This document shows positions 1 to 7,329 of a stretch of 9,067 nt of DNA, one piece after another. Origin of the DNA: an uncultured Bacteroidales bacterium (lineage in GTDB: Bacteria > Bacteroidota > Bacteroidia > Bacteroidales > UBA932). Position 1 is the stretch's first letter. Every line of letters starts with the position of its first letter. The notes beneath the pieces are model-generated. The model was not told the origin of the DNA, did not search any database, and worked only from the letters and a program-made list of their open reading frames with translations. The translations under genes and the position numbers were made by a program. The DNA lies in NCBI GenBank assembly GCA_946415795.1, contig CAMKTW010000058.1, positions 1 through 9,067 on the forward strand. The letters run 5' to 3'.

Positions 1-1119
<1,119 letters not shown>

Positions 1120-1141
1120 TCGGAAGGTGCCTAAAACGCTA

Positions 1142-1149
1142 CAAATATA
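1142..1149 (-). promoter_or_regulatory. Bacteroidota-type -7 element for lepA
   Basis: The reverse strand reads TATATTTG, a full match to the Bacteroidota -7 consensus TAnnTTTG. It ends 22 bases before the lepA ATG, which would give a short leader of about 15 nt. No clear TTTG -33 element is visible about 20 bases further upstream, so the call rests on the -7 match and its position. Confidence 0.55.
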
Positions 1150-1162
1150 CACCATTTTTCGT

Positions 1163-1170
1163 TATTTTTG
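1163..1170 (+). promoter_or_regulatory. Bacteroidota-type -7 element for tkt operon
   Basis: The forward strand reads TATTTTTG, matching TAnnTTTG. Transcription would begin near 1176, leaving a leader of about 65 nt before the ATG at 1241. That leader holds a small possible hairpin, CGGCT (1182-1186) with AGCCG (1194-1198). No convincing -33 TTTG is present. The element lies only 13 bases from the divergent lepA -7 element. As the only TAnnTTTG found before tkt, it is also the best candidate to serve the downstream sigma-factor genes. Confidence 0.55.
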
Positions 1171-1240
1171 CGTGATGCATCCGGCTGCGCGAAAGCCGCC
1201 GGGCCATACACGGACAAAGCAAGCAAATCACTTTAATAAT

Positions 1241-3256
1241 ATGAACAGAATCTCTACAATGAATCTCGCTGCGGACAATATCCGTATTCTCGCGGCATCT
1301 ATGGTTGAAAAAGCTAATTCCGGCCACCCGGGCGGAGCTATGGGCGGTGCAGATTTTATCAACGTACTCTTCTCCGAGTTTTTGGTTTATGACCCCGAAA
1401 ACCCCCGTTGGGAGAGCCGTGACCGCTTTTTCCTCGATCCCGGACATATGTCCCCGATGCTCTATTCCACCCTTGCCCTGACCGGCAAATTCAAACTCAA
1501 AGAACTTGAGGCTTTCCGTCAGTGGGGCAGCCCGACACCCGGTCACCCGGAAGTTTGCGTGGAGCGCGGCATTGAGAATACCTCCGGCCCTCTGGGTCAG
1601 GGTCACACCTTCGCAGTGGGCGCAGCCATCGCAGCCAAGTTCCTGGCAGCACGCCTGGGCAAGGAGGTGATGAACCAGACCATATATGCATACATTTCCG
1701 ACGGCGGTATCCAGGAGGAGATTTCCCAGGGCGCAGGGCGTCTTGCGGGCCACCTGAAGCTCGATAACCTGATTATGTTCTACGACAGCAACGACATCCA
1801 GCTCTCTACCGAGGTCAAGGATGTCACCAGCGAAGATGTAGCCAAGAAATATCAGGCCTGGGGCTGGAAGGTCTTCGAGATCAACGGCAACGACGTTCAG
1901 CAGATCCGCCGTGCTTTGAAGAAGGCCCAGGCCGTGACCGACGCTCCGACCCTCATCATAGGTCACACCGTGATGGGCAAGGGGGCACGCAAGGCCGACG
2001 GCAGCAGCTACGAGAACTGCTGTGCTACCCACGGCGCACCTCTGGGCGGCGATGCATATGTGAACACCATCAAGAATCTGGGCGGCGATCCGGAGAACCC
2101 CTTCAAGGTATTCCCCAATGTTAAGAGGCTCTACAACCGCCGCCGCAAAGAGCTGCTCGCAATCGTGGCAGAGCGCAAAGCTGTCAAGGCCGCTTGGGCA
2201 AAGGCTAATCCCGACAAGGCCGCAAAACTTGAGAAATGGTTCAGCGGAGCCGCTCCTGAGGTCAACTGGGCTGCTATCCAGCAGAAAGCAGGTGCAGCAA
2301 CCCGCGCAGCCAGCAGCACAGTGCTGGGTGCTCTCGCAGAGCAGGTAGAGAACATGATAGTATCCTCCGCAGACCTCTCCAACTCCGACAAGACCGACGG
2401 CTTCCTCAAAAAGACCCACGCCCTCAAGGCAGGTGACTTCTCCGGTGCATTCCTTCAGGCCGGTGTGGCAGAGCTCACAATGGCCTGCTGCTGCCTGGGT
2501 ATGGCTTTGCACGGCGGCGTGATTCCCGCCTGCGGCACCTTCTTCGTATTCTCCGATTACATGAAGCCCGCCCTCCGTATGGCAGCGCTGATGGAGACCC
2601 CCGTGAAGTTTATCTGGACCCACGACGCATTCCGTGTAGGTGAAGACGGCCCGACCCACGAGCCGGTAGAGCAGGAGGCACAGGTCCGCCTGATGGAGAA
2701 ACTCAAAAACCATCACGGCAAGAATTCCACTCTGGTGCTCCGTCCCGCAGATGTCGAGGAGACCACCGTGGCCTGGAAGCTCGCTATGGAGAACACCTCA
2801 ACTCCTACCTGCCTTATCCTCTCCCGCCAGAACATCACCAACCTGCCGGAAGGCAACGACTACAGCCAGGTTGCAAAGGGCGCATACGTGGTTGCAGGCA
2901 GCGACGAGCGCTACGATGTGATTATGGTCGCATCCGGCAGCGAGGTATCCACTCTGGTAGCTGGCGCAGAGCTGCTCCGCAAGGACGGCGTTAAGGTGCG
3001 CATCGTGTCGGCTCCTTCAGAGGGCTTGTTCCGCAGCCAGACCAAGGCATACCAGCAGAGCGTGATCCCAGCAGGCAAGAAGGTATTCGGTCTCACCGCC
3101 GGCCTTCCTGTAAACCTCGAGGGTCTGGTAGGTGCAAATGGCAAGGTATTTGGACTTGAGAGCTTCGGTTTCTCAGCTCCCTACAAAGTCCTTGACCAGA
3201 AGCTGGGCTTTACCGCAGAAAACGTTTACAATCAAGTCAAGGCCATGTTGAAATAG
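1241..3256 (+). CDS. tkt: Transketolase
   Basis: Thiamine-diphosphate enzyme of the non-oxidative pentose phosphate pathway. It moves two-carbon units from xylulose-5-phosphate to ribose-5-phosphate or erythrose-4-phosphate in the cytoplasm. The 671-residue product has the normal single-chain length. Visible active-site features are SGHPGG (His29), LDPGHMSP, GPLGQG, the ThDP/Mg region SDGGIQEEIS (Asp154, Glu159) with YDSND (Asn184), HGAPLGG (His264), the catalytic glutamate in GVAELTM (Glu411), and GEDGPTHEPVEQ (His473). These align with E. coli TktA positions within a few residues. SDGGIQEEIS in place of the proteobacterial GDG-type motif fits my recollection of Bacteroides homologues. An in-frame ATG at 1175 would add 22 unconserved residues and coincides with the predicted transcription start. 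The ATG at 1259 would shorten the N-terminus by six residues. 1241 is preferred because it follows an A/T-rich stretch and gives a family-like N-terminus. The stop overlaps the next gene's GTG by one base. Confidence 0.97.
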   Translation: MNRISTMNLAADNIRILAASMVEKANSGHPGGAMGGADFINVLFSEFLVYDPENPRWESRDRFFLDPGHMSPMLYSTLALTGKFKLKELEAFRQWGSPTPGHPEVCVERGIENTSGPLGQGHTFAVGAAIAAKFLAARLGKEVMNQTIYAYISDGGIQEEISQGAGRLAGHLKLDNLIMFYDSNDIQLSTEVKDVTSEDVAKKYQAWGWKVFEINGNDVQQIRRALKKAQAVTDAPTLIIGHTVMGKGARKADGSSYENCCATHGAPLGGDAYVNTIKNLGGDPENPFKVFPNVKRLYNRRRKELLAIVAERKAVKAAWAKANPDKAAKLEKWFSGAAPEVNWAAIQQKAGAATRAASSTVLGALAEQVENMIVSSADLSNSDKTDGFLKKTHALKAGDFSGAFLQAGVAELTMACCCLGMALHGGVIPACGTFFVFSDYMKPALRMAALMETPVKFIWTHDAFRVGEDGPTHEPVEQEAQVRLMEKLKNHHGKNSTLVLRPADVEETTVAWKLAMENTSTPTCLILSRQNITNLPEGNDYSQVAKGAYVVAGSDERYDVIMVASGSEVSTLVAGAELLRKDGVKVRIVSAPSEGLFRSQTKAYQQSVIPAGKKVFGLTAGLPVNLEGLVGANGKVFGLESFGFSAPYKVLDQKLGFTAENVYNQVKAMLK

Positions 3257-3810
3257 TGCCATCTGACAGCGACATCATCCGGCTTTACAGGTCCGGAGCT
3301 AAGGAAGAGGCGTTCAACCAGGTAGTTAAAATCTACGGTGAACGCCTCTACTGGCATATACGCCGGCTGGTTCTGGTGCACGAGGATGCAGATGACCTGC
3401 TGCAGAACACTTTTGTGAAAGCCTGGGGGGCGATGGACAGCTTCCGTGGCGACAGCGGGCTGTTAACCTGGCTATGGAGAATCGCGACCACCGAGACGCT
3501 CACCTTCCTGGACAAAAAGCGCAAGACAGGTGCCTTTTCCCTTGCTGAAGAGCCGGACCGAGCAGGAAACCTGCTGAAGACCGACCGCAACTTTGACGGC
3601 GACGCTCTTCAGCTGACCCTGCAGCAGGCAATAGCCTCACTGCCGCCCAGGCAGCGGGTGGTGTTTACAATGCGCTACTACGACGAGACCCCTTACGAGC
3701 AGATTTCCAAGGTTCTGGGGGCCAGCACAGGCGCACTCAAGGCCTCCTATCACCACGCCTGCAATAAAGTGCTTGAATATGTCAAGGATAGAATTGACAT
3801 AGACTATTAA
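3256..3810 (+). CDS. ECF-family RNA polymerase sigma factor
   Basis: Alternative sigma factor directing RNA polymerase to a stress or envelope regulon. The 184-residue product is the normal ECF size. Region 2 spans about residues 18-90, with the core-binding helix DADDLLQNTFVKAW at 44-57 and the -10-recognition stretch LTWLWRIATTETLTFLDKKRK at 70-90. Region 4 spans about 117-180, with LPPRQRVVFTMRYYDET (129-145) and the helix-turn-helix YEQISKVLGASTGALKASYHHA (147-168; -35 recognition). There is no region 1 or 3. The start is a GTG whose first base is the last base of the tkt TAG stop (TAGTG). The first internal Met is residue 60, inside region 2, so GTG is strongly favoured. The overlap implies translational coupling to tkt. 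The following two genes look like its membrane partner and a periplasmic component. Exact ECF subgroup and target genes are unknown. Confidence 0.93.
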   Translation: MPSDSDIIRLYRSGAKEEAFNQVVKIYGERLYWHIRRLVLVHEDADDLLQNTFVKAWGAMDSFRGDSGLLTWLWRIATTETLTFLDKKRKTGAFSLAEEPDRAGNLLKTDRNFDGDALQLTLQQAIASLPPRQRVVFTMRYYDETPYEQISKVLGASTGALKASYHHACNKVLEYVKDRIDIDY

Positions 3811-3832
3811 ACTTTTTCATAACATATTCGTC
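3809..3832 (+). promoter_or_regulatory. Candidate ECF-sigma-dependent promoter
   Basis: AAAC at 3809-3812 is followed by exactly 16 bases and then CGTC at 3829-3832. This matches the general ECF layout of an AAC-containing -35 and a CGT-containing -10 separated by 16-17 bases, as in the B. subtilis sigma-W promoter. It overlaps the sigma gene's TAA stop and lies 28 bases before the next ATG, giving a leader of about 20 nt. No TAnnTTTG element is present in this gap. Such a site would let the sigma factor drive its putative inhibitor and the secreted protein. The motif is short and the gap is AT-rich, so chance is possible. Confidence 0.35.
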
Positions 3833-3860
3833 TAATTAACTGAGTTATTACAGTACGGTT

Positions 3861-4274
3861 ATGCGAGGTGACGACATCTTAGAGAATGCGGGACTTAAAA
3901 GTTCTCCGTTCCGCGTGCCGGAAGGCTATTTCGACGACCTTCCCGGGCAGGTTGCAAGCCGCGTTGCCACCTGCGGCAAGGCAGGCGGCCGTAAGGTGGC
4001 CGTAAGATGGTTCTGGCCACTTGCGGCAGCTGCAACTCTTGCTATAGTGTCAGTCGGCGTATGGCGTTTTGCCCCCCCTGCGTCTTCCGACATTTCAGCA
4101 TCCGAAGATCAGGAATATCTTATGCGGTATATGGACGTAAGTGCTGTGCAGCTGGCCGATTACGGCGAAAACGACACCCAGGATAGTATCACACAAGACG
4201 AAATAATTGAATACCTGGCCTTTAACGACCTCTCCGGTGAATATATCTACGACCGGATGGCCGAGGCCGAATAA
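3861..4274 (+). CDS. Small single-pass membrane protein, candidate anti-sigma factor
   Basis: I recognise no characterised family in this 137-residue protein. Its N-terminal segment contains SSPFRVPEGYFDDLPGQV (residues 14-31), a PF(K/R)VPEGYFD pattern I recall from hypothetical proteins encoded next to ECF sigma genes in Bacteroidota. One hydrophobic helix spans about residues 50-68 (WFWPLAAAATLAIVSVGVW). Basic residues RK and R at 44-49 precede it, which predicts an N-in topology with a 49-residue cytoplasmic head. The periplasmic part, about 69-137, is acidic and ends in DEIIEYLAFNDLSGEYIYDRM. There is no HxxxCxxC zinc anti-sigma motif. A short cytoplasmic head, one membrane helix, a periplasmic tail and a position 50 bases after an ECF gene together suggest an anti-sigma role, but that is inference. 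The ATG at 3861 is the only sensible start. Confidence 0.7.
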   Translation: MRGDDILENAGLKSSPFRVPEGYFDDLPGQVASRVATCGKAGGRKVAVRWFWPLAAAATLAIVSVGVWRFAPPASSDISASEDQEYLMRYMDVSAVQLADYGENDTQDSITQDEIIEYLAFNDLSGEYIYDRMAEAE

Positions 4275-4286
4275 AAAATTGAAACA

Positions 4287-4823
4287 ATGAAAAAGATTAT
4301 TACACTTTTTATTATGGCTGTTGTGAGCTTTTGCGCATTTGCACAGCAGCAGGAGAGCGCCCCCGACCATCATAAGCATCACCAGCGCTTCCAGGCAGAA
4401 AAGGTTGCATTCCTTACCAACGCGATGGATCTTACTGTAGATGAGGCCCAGGTCTTCTGGCCCGTTTACAACGAATACAGCAAAGCCTCCGATGCCGCTC
4501 ATCGTGCTGTTATGGGCGCTTTGGACAAGATCCGTAAGAACAAAGAAATGAGCGACGGCGAGGCATCAGCAGCGATAGCAGACCTGGTGGCTGCACGCCA
4601 GCAGGAGGCCGCACTGATGGCAGAGTATACTGAAAAGTTCAAAAAGGTACTGCCTATGAAGAAAGTTGCGGCGCTGTTTGCGGCAGAAGAGGGTTTCCGC
4701 CAGCATCTTTTCCGCCAGTTCAAGAACGGCGGCCACGGCAAACGCGGTTCCGGTAAACCTGACGCCGGCAATCCCGCTCCTAAAAAAGAGAAGCCGACAA
4801 AACGTCCGGCCGCCAAGAAGTAG
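4287..4823 (+). CDS. Secreted His-rich Spy/CpxP-like periplasmic protein
   Basis: Predicted periplasmic protein of 178 residues. A signal peptide covers residues 1-19 (MKKIITLFIMAVVSFCAFA), with an A-F-A cleavage site before Gln20. The mature start is histidine-rich (DHHKHHQRF, 27-35). It is followed by FLTNAMDLTVDEAQVFWPVYNEY (42-64), which resembles the LTxxQ/LTxxEA-type helical repeats of Spy, CpxP, ZraP and heavy-metal sensor proteins. The remainder is charged and helical to about residue 145. It then becomes a Gly/Pro/Lys-rich basic tail containing PAPKKEKPTKRPAAKK. Family members act as periplasmic chaperones or as metal and envelope-damage sensors; which applies here is unknown. The gene starts 12 bases after the candidate anti-sigma gene, so it is probably co-transcribed, and a strong terminator follows about 40 bases after its stop. 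The His cluster may bind metal, but the sequence does not prove it. Confidence 0.75.
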   Translation: MKKIITLFIMAVVSFCAFAQQQESAPDHHKHHQRFQAEKVAFLTNAMDLTVDEAQVFWPVYNEYSKASDAAHRAVMGALDKIRKNKEMSDGEASAAIADLVAARQQEAALMAEYTEKFKKVLPMKKVAALFAAEEGFRQHLFRQFKNGGHGKRGSGKPDAGNPAPKKEKPTKRPAAKK

Positions 4824-4862
4824 CCGCCGGCACATATTCACCTGAACCATAGCTTTTTATAC

Positions 4863-4897
4863 AAAACAACACCCCTGCAGCATAGGGGTGTTGTTTT
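4863..4897. terminator. Strong bidirectional rho-independent terminator
   Basis: A perfect 14-bp stem (4863-4876 with 4884-4897) encloses the 7-base loop GCAGCAT. Its core is ACACCCC/GGGGTGT, flanked by an A run on the left and a T run on the right (4894-4898). It therefore works for the plus-strand operon ending at 4823 and for the minus-strand operon ending at 4934. A smaller perfect inverted repeat, TATCAA-GTGG-TTGATA (4898-4913), lies immediately to its right. Confidence 0.9.
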
Positions 4898-4933
4898 TAT
4901 CAAGTGGTTGATACTTAGTCTGTTTGCCACCAG

Positions 4934-5395
4934 CTATCTCTGAGCCCGCCCAGGACTTGCAAGCCAGTACAACATCAGCAGGCTATATCCAAACGCAAGC
5001 ATGGATATGATGGGGAAGGAGATGTGTACAAAAGGGGATACCGTGTCCTCAGGACTCATTCCCTGGAGCAGATATCCAGACAGGAACCCATAAACAACTG
5101 TCCCGAACAATACAAATCCCCAGATTATTATCCACCATCCTGAGCGGCCTGTGCCGTGCAGCCTTCTCACCATTACCGCCAGCGTTGGCAGCAGCAGTAA
5201 TGCGGCAACGGCGTAAAGGAGAAAGGCACAACAGGTGTTATGCGTAAACCAGGCAAGGATGAACAGACCGCCTGTTATCAGTCCGGCAAAAGCAGCCCAA
5301 CTAAAAAACTCCCTGCGTGACGATACCCCCCTGAACGAGGCATAGCGTTTAAAGGTGTTGGCGATGTCCGCAAAGATACTTCCTTCTGCGTTCAT
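4934..5395 (-). CDS. DUF805-like integral membrane protein
   Basis: A 153-residue membrane protein of unknown function. The N-terminal cytoplasmic segment carries FKRYASFRGVSSRREFFSW (residues 15-33), matching the aromatic-Arg 'F.GR.SR.EFW' start of DUF805. The loop VMVRRLHGTGRSGWW (74-88) matches the family signature RRLHDTGRSGWW, with Gly in place of the usual Asp. Hydrophobic helices are seen at about 34-51, 57-74, 87-110 and 124-145, giving a four-helix protein. It is the last gene of the leftward operon. Its ATG starts one base after the stop of the upstream PspC gene, implying translational coupling. No catalytic residues are evident. Its role alongside PspC proteins is presumably in the inner membrane, which is inference from context. 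Confidence 0.85.
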   Translation of the reverse strand: MNAEGSIFADIANTFKRYASFRGVSSRREFFSWAAFAGLITGGLFILAWFTHNTCCAFLLYAVAALLLLPTLAVMVRRLHGTGRSGWWIIIWGFVLFGTVVYGFLSGYLLQGMSPEDTVSPFVHISFPIISMLAFGYSLLMLYWLASPGRAQR

Positions 5396-5396
5396 A

Positions 5397-6383
5397 TTAT
5401 ATGTGAATCAATGAGGCGATATCTATTGCAAGCAGGGGGATAAGTATGACAAGGGCGAGAACCCAGATGAGTACCAGTATCAAACCGGGGCGCCATTTGG
5501 GCGACCTGAGGCCGAACATCAGCAGTATCCCGTAGTAAATTGCTATGATGCAGGGGATACAGTAAACCATTATGGCGAGGATTATGGTTGTGACGCCAAT
5601 TGACTGGAATCCAGCTGTCAGCCCGATATCGCCCAGTGCCTCTGATACGGCCTCGGCAATCTCGGGATTAACAGATGCGAATGCCGGCAGAGTGGCTGTA
5701 AAGACTCCGACCCCTATTGCACTCAGGCCCGTCAGGAACAGTATAAGTCCGCAGAAGAAACCAAGGATGCGTCCGGCGGTATGTCCTGCAGGCCGGCCCA
5801 GGTCGTCACGACCCGACTTGAAGCGCTGCTCGATTCCGGCAGCCGACAGCTGTTCGCCGCGCAGTTCGCACTGCTTCTGTACTGTATCTGCATTTGGCAT
5901 TGCTATCCAGCACAGGATATAGAGTATCGGTATCAGCAGTACGATGTGTTCAGAGGTAAACGAGGCCAGGAAGAGGATGGCTGTAATAAGCCGGATGAGG
6001 GTCACGTCGAAATTCCAATAAGCGGCAAGACCGTTGCATACGCCACCTATTATCCGCCCATCCGGGTTGCGATAGAGCCGCTTTTTGGGCTTTTCCAGCG
6101 GTTTTGAACTGTCGGCGCCCGATTCCTCGGCAAAGGCGGACGGAGCCCCCAGGATGCCTATTATATGGCGAGCGTCGGCCACGGACACCACGTTGCCGGT
6201 GCCGCAACGCTCCAGCAGAAGTTCCGCCATCCTCTCTTCTATGTCTTCTACTATCTCCTTTCCGTCTATGGTGTTGCTGTAGTAGCGTTTCAGGCCGCCC
6301 AGGTATTCATCTATGAGAGAATATGACTCTTCGTCAACGTTGAAGGCGCAGCCGCCGATATTTACTTGAACTGTCTTTTTCAT
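5397..6383 (-). CDS. PspC-domain membrane protein, long paralogue
   Basis: A 328-residue inner-membrane protein. Residues 1-85 form an N-terminal cytoplasmic domain opening MKKTVQVNIGGCAFNVDEES, which closely parallels the other PspC protein of this operon. The PspC domain follows at about 103-167. It has RNPDGRIIGGVCNGLAAYWN (105-124), then two hydrophobic segments ending in LCWIAMPNAD (157-166). After a polar linker (167-203) come further membrane segments at about 205-233, 262-290 and 299-323, which are absent from the shorter paralogue. PspC proteins sense or counter loss of membrane integrity in the phage-shock response, but no pspA or pspB is visible here. The start lies 5 bases after the padR stop and the stop is 1 base before the DUF805 gene, so this is an operon. 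Substrate or partner is unknown. Confidence 0.9.
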   Translation of the reverse strand: MKKTVQVNIGGCAFNVDEESYSLIDEYLGGLKRYYSNTIDGKEIVEDIEERMAELLLERCGTGNVVSVADARHIIGILGAPSAFAEESGADSSKPLEKPKKRLYRNPDGRIIGGVCNGLAAYWNFDVTLIRLITAILFLASFTSEHIVLLIPILYILCWIAMPNADTVQKQCELRGEQLSAAGIEQRFKSGRDDLGRPAGHTAGRILGFFCGLILFLTGLSAIGVGVFTATLPAFASVNPEIAEAVSEALGDIGLTAGFQSIGVTTIILAIMVYCIPCIIAIYYGILLMFGLRSPKWRPGLILVLIWVLALVILIPLLAIDIASLIHI

Positions 6384-6388
6384 AGTTG

Positions 6389-6718
6389 CTATTTTTTGAT
6401 TTCCTCAATGGTTGCGATGATCTCACGCCAGGCGTCATCCATCAGGGCGAGCTGTTCACGTCCCTTGTCTGTGAGAGAGTAGTATTTGCGGGGCGGACCC
6501 TGGGGAGACTCTTCCCAGCGGTAAGTGAGCAGGCCTTGGTTTTTCTGCCGTATCAGCATCGGGTACAGGGTGCCCTCCACGACAATCATATTGGCCTCTT
6601 TGAGCTGTGTGAGCAAGCTGGAGGCGTAGGCGTCTTCTTTGGCAAGAAGGCACAGGATGCAATATTCGAGCACCCCTTTGCGCATTTGTGCGCGTGCGTT
6701 TTCAGTAATATTGTCCAT
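6389..6718 (-). CDS. PadR-family transcriptional regulator
   Basis: A DNA-binding regulator of 109 residues, the usual size for the short PadR class that lacks a long C-terminal dimerisation domain. It has the canonical winged-helix pattern. RKGVLEYCILCLLAKEDAYA (13-32) covers helices 1-2, and LLTQLKEANMIVVEGTLYPML (35-55) covers the recognition helix with its EGTLYP signature. LIRQKNQGLLTYRWEES (55-71) and GPPRKYYSLTDKGREQL (74-90) form the wing with its PRKYY.LT..G motif. A terminal helix (91-109) should mediate dimerisation. The gene sits between two PspC genes with 5-base gaps on both sides, so it is co-transcribed with its likely targets and probably autoregulates the operon. Effector and operator are not identifiable from this sequence. 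Confidence 0.96.
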   Translation of the reverse strand: MDNITENARAQMRKGVLEYCILCLLAKEDAYASSLLTQLKEANMIVVEGTLYPMLIRQKNQGLLTYRWEESPQGPPRKYYSLTDKGREQLALMDDAWREIIATIEEIKK

Positions 6719-6723
6719 GGCTG

Positions 6724-7302
6724 TTATTTGCTTGTGGTGAATTTGGAGAGATTCTCAAAAGTAGGCTCTATACCGCGCAGCTGGCATTTCTCGGTAGGGG
6801 TGTTTGCGTATGGCGCGATAATCCAGAGCACGATGTAGATCCAGAAACCGGCGGAAAAGCCAAGGAAGAACAGCAGGATGAATGCCACGCGTACCAGTGT
6901 AATGTCCAGATTGAAGTAAGCCGCAAGACCGCTGCAGACGCCGCCGATGGAGCGGTGGTCTCTGTCGCGGAAAAATCTGTGGGTGACGGGTTCGCCATTA
7001 TTGCGCTGTGCTTCATAGCTGGCTTCCTGGCTGTCGCGATTGTACGCTGTGCCATCGGGCATACCGATGCTGCTGATGATCTCATCTATGAGGGAGAGGG
7101 TAATAACCCGGTTTCCGCTGCCGAGCCTGGCGGTTGCCAGCTCCGCAATGCGGTTTTCAAGGTCAGTCATCACCTCCTGGGTATCTGCTCCCGCGTGCAG
7201 TTTTGCGCGGAAAGCAGCCAGATAAGAATCAAGACGTGCATAGGCGTCTTCGTCAATAATGAAGTTTGTGCTGCCGATTGCAGCCGATACAGTCTTTTTC
7301 AT
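6724..7302 (-). CDS. PspC-domain membrane protein, short paralogue
   Basis: A 192-residue protein and first gene of the leftward operon. The N-terminal domain (1-85), opening MKKTVSAAIGSTNFIIDEDAY, aligns without gaps to the N-terminus of the longer PspC protein downstream. That fixes the start at 7302 rather than at an ATG ten codons upstream (7332), which overlaps the promoter. The PspC domain spans about 111-168, with RDRDHRSIGGVCSGLAAYFN (112-131) followed by a hydrophobic hairpin ending in VLWIIAPYANTP (158-169). A short tail, EKCQLRGIEPTFENL, matches the QCELRGEQ segment of the paralogue. PspC proteins act at the inner membrane in envelope-stress responses. Here the partner is likely the adjacent PadR regulator rather than PspA/F, which is inferred from context. 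Confidence 0.92.
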   Translation of the reverse strand: MKKTVSAAIGSTNFIIDEDAYARLDSYLAAFRAKLHAGADTQEVMTDLENRIAELATARLGSGNRVITLSLIDEIISSIGMPDGTAYNRDSQEASYEAQRNNGEPVTHRFFRDRDHRSIGGVCSGLAAYFNLDITLVRVAFILLFFLGFSAGFWIYIVLWIIAPYANTPTEKCQLRGIEPTFENLSKFTTSK

Positions 7303-7329
7303 TTCAGGTGTATTTAGTATTTGTTGACG

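Noticed and set aside
1175..1240. Alternative transketolase start at the in-frame ATG at 1175
   Set aside because: It adds 22 residues not typical of the family and coincides with the predicted transcription start near 1176, leaving no leader for ribosome binding.
1139..2716. A 525-codon open frame on the minus strand opposite transketolase
   Set aside because: The plus strand encodes a full-length transketolase with all catalytic motifs. The antisense product is a Leu/Gly/Cys-rich string with no recognisable domain and is a by-product of biased codon use.
4898..4913. Inverted repeat TATCAA-GTGG-TTGATA beside the bidirectional terminator
   Set aside because: A 6-bp AT-rich stem with a 4-base loop is too weak and short to call as a separate element; it may just add to the terminator.
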